Shown one piece after another: positions 14,909-23,974 of a DNA stretch of 43,005 bases. The translations under genes and the position numbers were made by a program. Location: NCBI GenBank assembly GCA_022072025.1, contig JAJVIP010000029.1, positions 1-43,005 of the forward strand, in the 5' to 3' direction. This stretch comes from Elusimicrobiota bacterium (GTDB lineage: Bacteria; Elusimicrobiota; Elusimicrobia; F11). The notes under the pieces were generated by a model that saw only the letters and a program-made list of their open reading frames with translations, made no database searches and was not told where the DNA came from. The stretch's first letter is position 1. Each line of letters opens with the position of its first letter.

Positions 14909-16257
14909 CTTGTTGAAGCGGCCAAGGGCGTTTGCGCCCGACACCGCATGTTTTTGATGCGACGTGAAATAGATTTGTTTTTGAGAACTTTTCCCGCAAT
15001 GTCTTTTCGGAAGTGGACACGGTCGAACGTGATGCGTTTGACACCTTGATAGGCTCGAACGACGGCGCTGTCCAACGTTTTTCCCACACCCGTCACGCTG
15101 AGCACGCGTCCGCCATTGGTGAGAATTTGATCCCCTTCTTTTTTGGTGCCGCAATGATAGACCGTGACATGGTCATCCTTGGGCATGTCATTGAGACCCT
15201 GAATGGGAAGTCCTGTCTGAAATTGGCCCGGATACCCGCCAGAGGCCATCACCACGGTACAGGCGAAACAATCCCACCGTTCCAACCGCACATTTTCCAG
15301 CTTTCCTTGGGCCACCGCTTGAAAAACTTCGAACATATCAGACTTGATCAAGGGGAGAATAACTTCAGCCTCCGGATCCCCAAAACGAACATTGAATTCA
15401 AGCACCTTGGGACCTTGTTTGGTGAGCATGAGACCAAAATAAATGATTCCTCGAAAATCCATTTTTTCAACAGAGAGCCCGCGAAGAAAATTCTGAATGA
15501 TGTCTTTGTCCACAAGAACGCGGATGGTTTCATCGTAAAACGGGGTGGGGGCATAGGCGCCCATCCCGCCGGTATTGGGGCCATGGTCCCCATCGAAGAC
15601 ACGTTTATGATCTTGTGAAGAAGGAAAAGGGAGCAGGGTTTTTCCGTCAGTTAGGGCCATCAGGCTCACTTCGGGGCCTTTAAGCGCTTCTTCTATGAGA
15701 ATTTTTTTGCCTGCATCCCCGAATCTTTTTTGTTCCATGATTTCGGTGATGGCTCTGGAGAGTTCCTCTGTTGATTGGGCCACAATGACACCCTTCCCCG
15801 CCGCCAATCCATCGGCTTTGAGCACCCGATATTTTCGGCCTTGCCGGGATTCAACGAACATTTTCGCTTGGGCGGCGTTGTCGAAAGTCCGGTAGTCAGC
15901 GGTGGGGATCCCAAATTTGGTCATAAACTCTTTCGCGAATATTTTACTGCCTTCAAGTTGGGCCGCATTTTGGCTGGCTCCCACAACCATATGACCTTTG
16001 ATGCGAAGAGCGTCCGAAAGCCCCGCCACGAGCGGCGCTTCGGGACCAATGACTGTCAATACGATTTTTTTCTCTTCTACAAATCGAATGACACGTTCGA
16101 AGTCTTTCCAGTCGATGTCAACAATTTGAGCAAAGGAGGCCATCCCCGCATTGCCTGGCAAGCAATACACTTCTCCTACTTTCGGACTGGATTTTAAAGA
16201 ACGCGCGATCGCGTGTTCCCGTCCCCCCCCTCCGATAACAAGAACTGAATTTAGCAT
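14905..16257 (-). CDS. purD: phosphoribosylamine-glycine ligase (GAR synthetase)
   Basis: PurD is an ATP-grasp ligase that joins phosphoribosylamine and glycine (step 2 of IMP synthesis). The 450-aa protein starts VLVIGGGGREHAIA, then has GPEAPLVAGLSD, the ATP-grasp lid LKADGLAAGKGV, HKRVFDGDHGPNTGGMGAYA, and EFNVRFGDPEAEV with the metal-binding Glu/Asn. The C-terminus is about 25 residues longer than usual and very basic (KNKSISRRIKNMRCR). The ATG 16255-16257 overlaps the purF stop by seven bases; the longer open frame upstream lies in purF and is rejected. Confidence 0.95.
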   Translation of the reverse strand: MLNSVLVIGGGGREHAIARSLKSSPKVGEVYCLPGNAGMASFAQIVDIDWKDFERVIRFVEEKKIVLTVIGPEAPLVAGLSDALRIKGHMVVGASQNAAQLEGSKIFAKEFMTKFGIPTADYRTFDNAAQAKMFVESRQGRKYRVLKADGLAAGKGVIVAQSTEELSRAITEIMEQKRFGDAGKKILIEEALKGPEVSLMALTDGKTLLPFPSSQDHKRVFDGDHGPNTGGMGAYAPTPFYDETIRVLVDKDIIQNFLRGLSVEKMDFRGIIYFGLMLTKQGPKVLEFNVRFGDPEAEVILPLIKSDMFEVFQAVAQGKLENVRLERWDCFACTVVMASGGYPGQFQTGLPIQGLNDMPKDDHVTVYHCGTKKEGDQILTNGGRVLSVTGVGKTLDSAVVRAYQGVKRITFDRVHFRKDIAGKVLKNKSISRRIKNMRCRAQTPLAASTR

Positions 16258-17720
16258 GGCACCGTGTTGTTCGATTGAACGCCCTTTTCGAGCGCTATTG
16301 GATATTTCCCAGTAAAACAGGCGGTACAAAAATCCTTTTTGTCGGACTTGGTGGCATTCAGCATCCCTTCTTCGCTTAAGTAGGCCAGACTGTTCACTCC
16401 CAAATAGGCTCGAATTTTTTCGATAGAAAGTTTGGAGGCAATTAATTCTTTTGTGGTGGGCGTGTCGATCCCATAAAAACAAGGACTGATGATGGGAGGA
16501 GAGCTGATTCTCATATGGACCTCCTTCACGCCAACCCGTTTTAGCATTCGAACCAGTTTTCGGCTGGTGGTTCCTCGCACAATCGAGTCGTCGATCAAAA
16601 TAATCTTTTTTCCGACGAGCGCTTCTGCGACGGCATTGTACTTAATCTTGGCTCCAAAATCGCGGATCGATTGCCGTGGTTCGATAAAGGTCCGGCCGAT
16701 GTAATGGCTCCGAATGAGACCCATGTCATAACGGATGCCAGAGGTCTCGGCGTATCCCATGGCCGCGACGGAGGCGGAATCGGGAATGGGGATCACCATA
16801 TCGGTGTCGGTTGGCGGCGGGGCTTCCCGCGCCAATTGCCGGCCCATTTCGCGCCGGATTTCATACACGCTTTTCCCAAAAACCTTGCTGTCGGGTCTTG
16901 AAAAATAAACATATTCGAACACGCACATGGATTTGTTTTTGGCTTTTGAAATGAGGTGCGATTTGAGCCCTTTGGATGTGATGTCAATCAATTCGCCGGG
17001 CTGGACATCCCGAACGTATTTGGCTCCGATCAGGTCAAAGGCGCTGGTTTCAGAGGCCACGGTCCATGTTTTTCCAATGCGGCCCAAGCACAACGGGCGA
17101 ACGCCATGGGGGTCTCGCGCGGCCAAAATTCCTTTTTTGGTGATAAAGACAAAACAATAGGCTCCCCGCAGTTTTCTAAGCGCGTCGAGAAGGGGTCGAA
17201 CAAAACCGGGTTCTTTGGATTTCGCAAAAAGATGAAGGATGACTTCGGTATCCGAATTGGTTTGAAAGATGGCGCCTTGTTCTTCCAGCTTTTTTCGCAA
17301 TTCAATGGCATTGGTGAGATTCCCATTGTGGGCCACCGCAATTTTCCCATTGCCCGTATTGACGGAAATGGGTTGACAGTTTCGGACGGAGGAATCCCCC
17401 GCGGTGGAATAACGCACGTGTCCGATGGCGTGACTTCCCGTCAAGGAATCGAGCGACTGCTTGGTGAACACGTCCGCCACGAGGCCCATGCCCAATTGGG
17501 TGTGCATGCCCGATCCATTGTAGGTCACAATGCCGGCCGCCTCTTGGCCGCGGTGTTGAAGAGCATAGAGAGACAAATACACCAAACGAGCGGCCTCTGG
17601 GTTGCCGTACACCGCCGAGATGCCGCACTCTTCATGCATCACATCCAAATTCGCGGATTTTCGATCCGGCAAACAGATGGGCGGGGCGACGAGCGTATTA
17701 ATTAACGAATTGTTTGGCAT
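16251..17720 (-). CDS. purF: amidophosphoribosyltransferase
   Basis: PurF makes phosphoribosylamine from PRPP and glutamine, the committed purine step. The 489-aa protein has an N-terminal nucleophile glutaminase whose catalytic cysteine would be C32 (HEECGISAVYGN), exposed after removal of a 31-residue leader, longer than the 11 residues in Bacillus. The PRPP motif is IILIDDSIVRGTT (373-385). Four cysteines (C266, C414, C465, C468; the last pair in FCTACFTGKYP) match the ligands of the oxygen-sensitive Bacillus-type Fe-S cluster. The ATG 17718-17720 overlaps the purQ end by 23 bases. A start at Met28 (17637-17639), leaving only a four-residue leader, is possible. Confidence 0.95.
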   Translation of the reverse strand: MPNNSLINTLVAPPICLPDRKSANLDVMHEECGISAVYGNPEAARLVYLSLYALQHRGQEAAGIVTYNGSGMHTQLGMGLVADVFTKQSLDSLTGSHAIGHVRYSTAGDSSVRNCQPISVNTGNGKIAVAHNGNLTNAIELRKKLEEQGAIFQTNSDTEVILHLFAKSKEPGFVRPLLDALRKLRGAYCFVFITKKGILAARDPHGVRPLCLGRIGKTWTVASETSAFDLIGAKYVRDVQPGELIDITSKGLKSHLISKAKNKSMCVFEYVYFSRPDSKVFGKSVYEIRREMGRQLAREAPPPTDTDMVIPIPDSASVAAMGYAETSGIRYDMGLIRSHYIGRTFIEPRQSIRDFGAKIKYNAVAEALVGKKIILIDDSIVRGTTSRKLVRMLKRVGVKEVHMRISSPPIISPCFYGIDTPTTKELIASKLSIEKIRAYLGVNSLAYLSEEGMLNATKSDKKDFCTACFTGKYPIALEKGVQSNNTVPC

Positions 17721-18498
17721 AGTTCACGGCCTTTTCCCAAAACCAATATCCTTCTCCCCATTCAGAGGCTCCGGCGGTGGGGCGGTTGGTCCAGTTGGGA
17801 TGCTGATAACGAGAGACAAATCTTTCCGGATGCGGCATGAGTCCCAGCACATTTCCGGCTCGGTTACAGATTCCCGCGATATCGGCCTGCGATCCATTGG
17901 GATTGACGGGCGAATAGCGAAAGACGATCTGTTTGTTTTTCTTGAGTGTCGCCATAATTTTCGGGGAAAGGGTCAGAAACTTCCCTTCTCCATGGGCGAT
18001 GGGCAATTCAAATTTGGTTGGCATTCCTTTGAGCCAAGTGGCGGCGGATGTTTCAAGTTGAAGGCCGGTCCATTCACACTGAAAGCGGGCGGAATCGTTG
18101 AGGCCCAAGGTCACCGATTGTTTGGCGTCGACCGCTTCGAACCCCGGAAGAAGCCCTGCTTTAACCAAAACTTGAAATCCGTTGCAGACGCCGATGATTA
18201 ATTTTTTTGATTCAACAAACCGGGTCAGTTGATCTCGCAGTTTTAAACGGAGTTCGTTGGCCAGCACTTTGCCAGCCGATATGTCGTCCCCATAAGAAAA
18301 TCCCCCTGGAAAAACGATGAGGTGATAGGGATGAATTCGCAAATGTCCGCTCAACAATTGGTTGATGTGAGCCACTTGGCATTGCGCGCCGGTCAACTCG
18401 AGCGCGTGTACAGTTTCCCGATCACAATTGGTTCCGGCGGCGCGTATGATCAGCGCTTTCGGTTTGTTTTTGATGGAGGCGGCCGGTTTGGTGCTCAC
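17698..18498 (-). CDS. purQ: FGAM synthase, glutaminase subunit
   Basis: PurQ releases ammonia from glutamine for PurL. The 266-aa class I amidotransferase has the triad C105 (GVCNGFQVL), H223 and E225 (MPHPERF). VFPGGFSYGDDISAGKVLAN is a PurQ signature. It is longer than the small Bacillus PurQ (about 227 aa) because of inserts in the middle. It starts at GTG 18496-18498, one base after the purL stop, with AAAGGG eight bases upstream. It works as a complex with PurL and PurS, encoded just before it. Confidence 0.96.
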   Translation of the reverse strand: MSTKPAASIKNKPKALIIRAAGTNCDRETVHALELTGAQCQVAHINQLLSGHLRIHPYHLIVFPGGFSYGDDISAGKVLANELRLKLRDQLTRFVESKKLIIGVCNGFQVLVKAGLLPGFEAVDAKQSVTLGLNDSARFQCEWTGLQLETSAATWLKGMPTKFELPIAHGEGKFLTLSPKIMATLKKNKQIVFRYSPVNPNGSQADIAGICNRAGNVLGLMPHPERFVSRYQHPNWTNRPTAGASEWGEGYWFWEKAVNYAKQFVN

Positions 18499-18499
18499 G

Positions 18500-20929
18500 T
18501 TACAATCCCTTTAAAGAATTTTTCCAAATCTCTTTGAGTTTTTTAATGGGTTCATCCAAAAGAGTTTTTTCATTTTCAATAATAGACAAGGAAGCCTTTT
18601 TGGTTGTTTTTCCAATCAGATCCACAAACAGGGCCCCCATGGTTTGTTCAAAAGCGAGTTTGTTTTCGACCGCCACCTCAACGAGAAAACGCGATGGAGT
18701 TTCGGAGAAAAGAACCGTGGAGGCATTCCATCCCTTCGGAGGAAAGCGGATTTCCATTCCCACGTTTCCGCCAAACGCCATTTCCGCGGCGGCGACCGCC
18801 AGCCCTCCCTCTGATAAATCGTGGCAAGAGAGGATCAATTTGTGTTTCATGGCATTTTGAATTTTTTTATAGAGGATCCTGGCCTCGGCAAAATTAATGG
18901 TGGGCAGTTTGCCTTCTTGTTGATTACAGATTTGAGCCACGAGAGATCCCTTGAGTTCCCCGCGGGTTTCACCAAGAAGATAAATTAAATTATTGGCCCC
19001 TTTAAGACCCGACGAGACGCAGCCGCGGACATCCTCCAATACACCGATGGCGGAGATGAGCAAAGTGGGTGGGATGGAATGAAGCTGTCCGTCGGCCGAA
19101 CGCCAAGTGTTATGAAAACTGTCTTTTCCCGAAATAAAGGGAAGTTGATAGGCCAACGCCGCTTCTTTGGCGCCTTCCGCCGCGCGGACCAAGCCGCCCA
19201 AATCAAAAGAGTTCTTCGCGTCCCCCCAGCAGAAATTGTCCAAAATGGCGGTGTTGGTTAAGTGTCCCCCCACCGCGATCATGTTCCGATAGGCTTCGTC
19301 CACGGCCATTTTGGCCATGAGATAGGGATCCCATTTTCCGATTTCAGGGTTCAGTCCATTTGATACCACCACGCCTTTCCACAAAGAGAGTTTCGGACGA
19401 AACACGGCGGCGTCCATGGGCGCGTCATGGTCCACACCCATGAGGGGTTTGAGAACGCTTCCCCCTTGAACTTCATGGTCATATTGTCGAATTACCGATT
19501 CTTTGCTCGCGATCACGGGGTGCGCCAAAAGAGATTTCAGGGTGGCCGGTAAATCTTCCCGATTTAAGGAGGGTTGGACGGACAGCCCTCCCTCGCGATA
19601 GTTTTCTCGGTGTTTGTTGCTGTTCCACACGGCCTCCAGTTCCAATTTGGGACAACCGTCGTGAAGAAAGTCCATTTGAAGTTCGCCCACGGTTTCATCT
19701 TCATAACAAATGGTTAATTTCTTATCAGAGGTGAATTCTCCGATCACGACTGCCTCCACATCCTCTTGGCGGAACAGAGTTGAAAGCGATTGCCAATGTT
19801 CCGGCGGAACGGCGAGCACCATTCTTTCTTGAGATTCAGAAAGCCAAATTTCCCACGGAGCCAAGCCGGGGTATTTCAAGGGCGCTTTCTCCAATTGGAC
19901 CTTAACGCCGGTGTTTTTTCCCAACTCTCCAATCGCGGATGAAAAACCACCCGCGCCGCAATCGGTGATCGATCGGTAAAGCCGTTTGTTCCGAGCTTGA
20001 AGCAGCACGTCCATGGTCTTCTTTTCCTGAATGGCGTGACCGATTTGAACCACGCTTGAGGTGATCCCTTTTTCAAGCGGGGCTGAAGAGAAGGTGGCGC
20101 CGTGAATCCCATCGCGTCCGGTGCGTCCCCCCACGGTGACGACCAAGTCTCCGGGTTGAACAGTCTTTTTGATGGCATCGTTGGGAATGAGTCCAACTGT
20201 TCCGCAGAAAACAAGAGGGTTTCCGATATAGCCGGAGTCAAAGTACACCGCTCCATTGGAGGTGGGGATGCCCATGCGGTTTCCGTAATCACGAACGCCG
20301 CTCACGACCCCTTTGGCAATCCGTTTGGGGTGCAGCATGCCTTCACGCAAAGTGTTTTGAGCGGTGTCGAGCGGGCCAAAACAAAAGACGTCCGTATTCA
20401 TGACAGGTGTTCCACCCAAGCCGCATCCCAAAATATCCCGAATAACACCGCCGAGACCTGTTCCCGCTCCTCCATAAGGTTCGAGCGCGGAGGGATGGTT
20501 GTGTGTTTCAACTTTAAAGCAGAGCGCGTCTTCCTCATCAAAACCAATGACGCCCGCATTGTCTTCAAACACCGACAAACACCAAGGATTGTTGAGTTCG
20601 CGCGTGGCCCGCATGATGGTTTCTTTGAGCAAATTTTCGTACAGCTTATCCCCCAGGGGTGTTTCACCGTCCAAAACCTCTTCGCGGTAGTGGCAACGCG
20701 CACGGAATGTTTTGTGATAACAATGCTCACTCCATGTTTGGGCGATTGTTTCAAGTTCGATATCAGTGGGTTCTCGCCTAAGAGAGGAGAAGTGAGCTTG
20801 GATGGTTTTCATTTCCTGAAGGGTCAAAGACAACAGACCCTCTCGGCTGATGCGCTCGAGCTCGCTGTCTTCAGCATTGCTTAAGTTGATGATTTGGGCG
20901 GCTCTAGTTTTTTCGGATGATGATGTCAT
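18500..20929 (-). CDS. purL: FGAM synthase, synthetase subunit
   Basis: PurL makes FGAM from FGAR, ATP and ammonia (step 4). The 809-aa protein has the small-PurL layout without a fused glutaminase. It has the linker TWSEHCYHKTFRA, ETHNHPSALEPYGGAGTGLG for nucleotide binding, GDLVVTVGGRTGRDGIHGAT, and a second PurM-like half with SCHDLSEGGLAVAAAEMAF. It is somewhat longer than Bacillus PurL (about 740 aa). The start is ATG 20927-20929, which overlaps the purS end by 26 bases; ATG 20939-20941 is an alternative. Neither has a clear ribosome site, consistent with coupling to purS. Confidence 0.95.
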   Translation of the reverse strand: MTSSSEKTRAAQIINLSNAEDSELERISREGLLSLTLQEMKTIQAHFSSLRREPTDIELETIAQTWSEHCYHKTFRARCHYREEVLDGETPLGDKLYENLLKETIMRATRELNNPWCLSVFEDNAGVIGFDEEDALCFKVETHNHPSALEPYGGAGTGLGGVIRDILGCGLGGTPVMNTDVFCFGPLDTAQNTLREGMLHPKRIAKGVVSGVRDYGNRMGIPTSNGAVYFDSGYIGNPLVFCGTVGLIPNDAIKKTVQPGDLVVTVGGRTGRDGIHGATFSSAPLEKGITSSVVQIGHAIQEKKTMDVLLQARNKRLYRSITDCGAGGFSSAIGELGKNTGVKVQLEKAPLKYPGLAPWEIWLSESQERMVLAVPPEHWQSLSTLFRQEDVEAVVIGEFTSDKKLTICYEDETVGELQMDFLHDGCPKLELEAVWNSNKHRENYREGGLSVQPSLNREDLPATLKSLLAHPVIASKESVIRQYDHEVQGGSVLKPLMGVDHDAPMDAAVFRPKLSLWKGVVVSNGLNPEIGKWDPYLMAKMAVDEAYRNMIAVGGHLTNTAILDNFCWGDAKNSFDLGGLVRAAEGAKEAALAYQLPFISGKDSFHNTWRSADGQLHSIPPTLLISAIGVLEDVRGCVSSGLKGANNLIYLLGETRGELKGSLVAQICNQQEGKLPTINFAEARILYKKIQNAMKHKLILSCHDLSEGGLAVAAAEMAFGGNVGMEIRFPPKGWNASTVLFSETPSRFLVEVAVENKLAFEQTMGALFVDLIGKTTKKASLSIIENEKTLLDEPIKKLKEIWKNSLKGL

Positions 20930-21401
20930 GGACGAGTTCATTGGCCAACACCTGTTTGGCCAGATTTTCAATGATGGCGATTTGTTTAATTTTTGGAAAA
21001 ACGTATCGAACCGCAGAAGCGGCCTGGTGGAAACCTTTAAACCCCAGATCGAACAATCCCTTTTCGATGGTTTCTCCGACAGGATCGGTGACGCCTGGCT
21101 TGGGCCAAACGTCGAGCACAAAACCTCCGGTTTTTTTAGACGGTTTGCCCTCTGCTTTTTCGATGATCACATTTTCGACCACCGGGTCCACCAACACGGT
21201 GTGGGCGATGTTATCAAGGTCCGCTTGAGAAAAGTTACCTTCTATCCGAAATAAGCGTTGGGTTTGAACCACCGCATTGGCCGGTTTCTCCCCGCGTTCA
21301 ATGAGTTCAGACCGGATTTGTTTGGCCAAAGGGTCCCACTCGGCCTTTTTGGGGTGGATTTCAATCACGAAAGAATGAGGGGCGTTGATACTCTGTTTCA
21401 T
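20904..21401 (-). CDS. purS: FGAM synthase PurS subunit, tandem-domain form
   Basis: PurS bridges PurL and PurQ. Normal PurS is about 80 aa and dimeric; this 165-aa protein seems to hold two PurS domains. The second, about residues 92-165, is clear (FVLDVWPKPGVTDPVGETI, then NLAKQVLANELVHDIII). The first, about 10-80, follows the same pattern (FVIEIHPKKAEWDPLAKQI, then TVLVDPVVENVII) but is more diverged. Both share P-K-x4-D-P-x4-I. I start at ATG 21399-21401. An ATG eight codons upstream (21423-21425) abuts palindromic repeat C directly. Neither has a Shine-Dalgarno. The end overlaps purL. Confidence 0.85.
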   Translation of the reverse strand: MKQSINAPHSFVIEIHPKKAEWDPLAKQIRSELIERGEKPANAVVQTQRLFRIEGNFSQADLDNIAHTVLVDPVVENVIIEKAEGKPSKKTGGFVLDVWPKPGVTDPVGETIEKGLFDLGFKGFHQAASAVRYVFPKIKQIAIIENLAKQVLANELVHDIIIRKN

Positions 21402-21425
21402 AAGTACGGTAACGTATTGATCCAT

Positions 21426-21510
21426 CGTCGCCCCGGCATGCTTCTTGGCCGGGGTCCAGGTGTTCCCGATGAAGAAGCTGGGCCCCGGCCAAAAGATTGC
21501 CGGGGCGACG
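21426..21510. repeat. palindromic repeat C (purC-purS gap)
   Basis: The arm from 21426 (CGTCGCCCCGGCATGCTTCT and on to CCAGG) pairs with the arm ending at 21510 (GGCCAAAAGATTGCCGGGGC, then GACG) around a loop of about 16 bases. It is the same family as repeats A, B and D. It begins at the base next to the upstream candidate ATG of purS and occupies most of the 147-base gap after purC. In the mRNA the hairpin would end right at or close to the purS start. Confidence 0.85.
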
Positions 21511-21548
21511 AGGGTTGGTTAGGTGAGTGTATGTGTGAAAAGAAGAAC

Positions 21549-22430
21549 TTAGTGGATTTCAAAGGCTTGTCCTGTGATGCGTTCAAAGGCATCTAAATAT
21601 TTTTGACGGGTTTTTTCCACAATCTCAGGCGGAAGTGAGGGCACCGGCGGCTGTTTGTTCCAGTGAATTCCCTCGAGGTAATCGCGTACAAATTGTTTAT
21701 CAAACGAATCTTGAGAGCGGCCTTTGGCGTAGGTTTTCATGTCCCAAAAACGGGAGGAGTCCGGCGTCATGACTTCATCGATGAGAATGGGTTGCCCGCC
21801 CACCATGCCAAACTCAAACTTGGTGTCGGCCAAAATTATTCCGCGGGATTCTGCCCAAGCACGACCCGCTTCATAGAGTTCCAAACTTTTGTTTTTCAAG
21901 GTATGGGCCAAAGGTTTCCCGATTTGTGTCGTCATTTCTTCAAAGGTCATGTTTTCATCATGGGCGCCCCCCTCCGCTTTGGTGGTGGGCGTAAAAATGG
22001 GCTCGGGGAGTTTTTCGGATTCAACCAATCCTCCGGGAAGCGTGATGCCACAAATCTGGCCTGTTTTCTGATAATCCTTCCAACCCGATCCCGCCAGATA
22101 ACCTCGCACGATGCATTCCACTTCTATTTTGTCGGTTTTTTGAACCAACATGGATCGTTGCTCGATTTGGGTTTTAAACGTTTGGACTGGCGCGGGATAT
22201 TGGCGGACGTCGGCGGTGATCAAATGATTCGCGATCACGCCTTCCAGTTTTTTAAACCAAAAAACGGATATTTCGTTGAGAATTTTTCCTTTGTCGGGAA
22301 CCAAAGTGGGAAGCACGTAGTCAAATGCGGAAATCCGATCCGAGGCCACCAACAAAAGCTGAGAACCCAGGTCGTAAACGTCTCGCACTTTTCCCCGTCG
22401 GAAAAGAGGCAGGTTGATCTCTTTATTCAT
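21549..22430 (-). CDS. purC: SAICAR synthase
   Basis: PurC joins aspartate to CAIR (step 7). The 293-aa protein is the longer, yeast Ade1-like form rather than the 240-aa E. coli form. It has LFRRGKVRDVYDLG at the N-terminus, VASDRISAFDYVLP for ATP binding, VECIVRGYLAGSGWKDY, and FEFGMVGGQPILIDEVMTPD with the conserved D-E-V-x-T-P-D. The start is ATG 22428-22430, eight bases after the guaA stop; ATG 22446-22448 inside guaA is an alternative adding six residues. The following gap carries repeat C. Confidence 0.95.
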   Translation of the reverse strand: MNKEINLPLFRRGKVRDVYDLGSQLLLVASDRISAFDYVLPTLVPDKGKILNEISVFWFKKLEGVIANHLITADVRQYPAPVQTFKTQIEQRSMLVQKTDKIEVECIVRGYLAGSGWKDYQKTGQICGITLPGGLVESEKLPEPIFTPTTKAEGGAHDENMTFEEMTTQIGKPLAHTLKNKSLELYEAGRAWAESRGIILADTKFEFGMVGGQPILIDEVMTPDSSRFWDMKTYAKGRSQDSFDKQFVRDYLEGIHWNKQPPVPSLPPEIVEKTRQKYLDAFERITGQAFEIH

Positions 22431-22438
22431 CTCGGTTG

Positions 22439-23965
22439 TTATTCCCATTCGATGGTGGCTGGTGGTTTTGAGGATATGTCGAGCACCACCCTGTTGATTC
22501 CTTTTACCTCATTGATGATCCGGTTTGAAATGCGTGAAAGAACAGGGCGTGGGAGGTCGGCCCAGTCAGCGGTCATGGCGTCTTGCGAGGTGACGGCTCG
22601 CACGGCCACCGTGTTTTCGTAGGTTCGTTGATCTCCCATCACCCCCACCGATTTAACGGGCAAAAGAACAGCAAAGGCTTGCCAGAGTTGATCGTACAAG
22701 CCTGCGGCGCGAATTTCAGTTTCAACGATCAAGTCCGCCTCTTGCAAGAGGCGGACCCGTTCTTTGGTGACCTCTCCCAGAATGCGAATGGCGAGGCCGG
22801 GCCCAGGAAAGGGATGGCGATTGAGAAGTTCCGATGGGAGCCCCAACTCTCGACCCAAAGCGCGGACTTCGTCTTTAAATAAATACCTCAACGGTTCAAC
22901 CAGTTTGAGTTTCATTTTTTTGGGAAGCCCGCCCACATTGTGATGGGTTTTGATGGTGGCGGAAGGGCCTTTGACCGAAACGCTTTCTATGACGTCTGGA
23001 TAAAGGGTGCCTTGCGCCAAAAATTTTACGTTTTTTATTTTGTTGGCTTCGGCGTCAAACACTCGGATAAATTCAGCGCCAATAATTTTTCGTTTCCTTT
23101 CGGGTTCGGTAATTTTCTTAAGTTTTTTTAAGAAACTCGCTGCCGCGTCAATGACGCGAAGGTTGTGGCCCAACGATCCATCAAAAATTCGCCGGATGCG
23201 TTCCTTTTCTCCCGAACGAAGAACCCCGTTGTCCACAAATATGGCGGTGAGTTGATGCCCAATGGCCCGGTGAAGAAGCGCGGCGGCCACCGCAGAATCC
23301 ACCCCGCCCGAAAGACCCAGAATCACTTTCTCTTCACCCACTTGGGTTTGAATTTCTCGAATGGCTTCTTCCACGAAAGACTTCATGCTCCAGGCGGCTG
23401 GGTCAGCGCAAAGACCATGGGTAAAGTTCTTGAGAATGTCCACCCCTTGAGGGGTGTGATGAACTTCCGGATGGAATTGGACTCCCATGATTTTTTTTGA
23501 ATGGTGTTTGATGGCGGCGTGAGGGGCATTGTCGCTCACGGCCAAGGTGTCGAAGCCCTCGGGCATTTTAACCACGGCGTCTCCGTGGCTCATCCACACG
23601 GGCAGGTGTTTGGGGAGATTTTTGAAAATCGAATCGGACACCTCCAGCCGAAGAGTGGCCGGCCCATATTCTCGTTTCGCGGCGGCTTGAACTTTTCCCC
23701 CAAAATGCTCAACCAACACTTGGAGACCGTAGCAAATACCCAAAATGGGCAATCCGCAATCCCAAATCTTTTTGTCGGGTTTAGGCGCGCCTTTTTCGTA
23801 AACACTGGAGGGCCCGCCGGAGAGGATCAGGCCGGTGGGTTTCAATTTCTCGATTGTAGACCAGGGCGTTCCGAACGGATGAATTTCGCAGTAGACGTTT
23901 GACTCGCGTACCTTGCGGGCAATGAGTTGGGTGTATTGAGAACCGAAGTCGAGAATGACAATCAT
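22439..23965 (-). CDS. guaA: GMP synthase (glutamine-hydrolysing)
   Basis: GuaA aminates XMP to GMP. The 508-aa protein is the fused two-domain form: an N-terminal class I glutaminase with C78 (GICYGLQ), H165 and E167 (QFHPEV), then the ATP pyrophosphatase P-loop SGGVDS at 219-224. The dimerisation domain ends in the conserved PPATIEWE. The length matches the family. It lies nine bases after the guaB3 stop, and the two genes carry out the consecutive steps from IMP to GMP. Confidence 0.97.
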   Translation of the reverse strand: MIVILDFGSQYTQLIARKVRESNVYCEIHPFGTPWSTIEKLKPTGLILSGGPSSVYEKGAPKPDKKIWDCGLPILGICYGLQVLVEHFGGKVQAAAKREYGPATLRLEVSDSIFKNLPKHLPVWMSHGDAVVKMPEGFDTLAVSDNAPHAAIKHHSKKIMGVQFHPEVHHTPQGVDILKNFTHGLCADPAAWSMKSFVEEAIREIQTQVGEEKVILGLSGGVDSAVAAALLHRAIGHQLTAIFVDNGVLRSGEKERIRRIFDGSLGHNLRVIDAAASFLKKLKKITEPERKRKIIGAEFIRVFDAEANKIKNVKFLAQGTLYPDVIESVSVKGPSATIKTHHNVGGLPKKMKLKLVEPLRYLFKDEVRALGRELGLPSELLNRHPFPGPGLAIRILGEVTKERVRLLQEADLIVETEIRAAGLYDQLWQAFAVLLPVKSVGVMGDQRTYENTVAVRAVTSQDAMTADWADLPRPVLSRISNRIINEVKGINRVVLDISSKPPATIEWE

Positions 23966-23974
23966 GGCTGGCTG

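Noticed and set aside
14909-15154. 82-codon extension of pyrR into purD
   Set aside because: The start at 14908 gives the standard PyrR N-terminus and an ATGA overlap; the extension is purD read in another frame.
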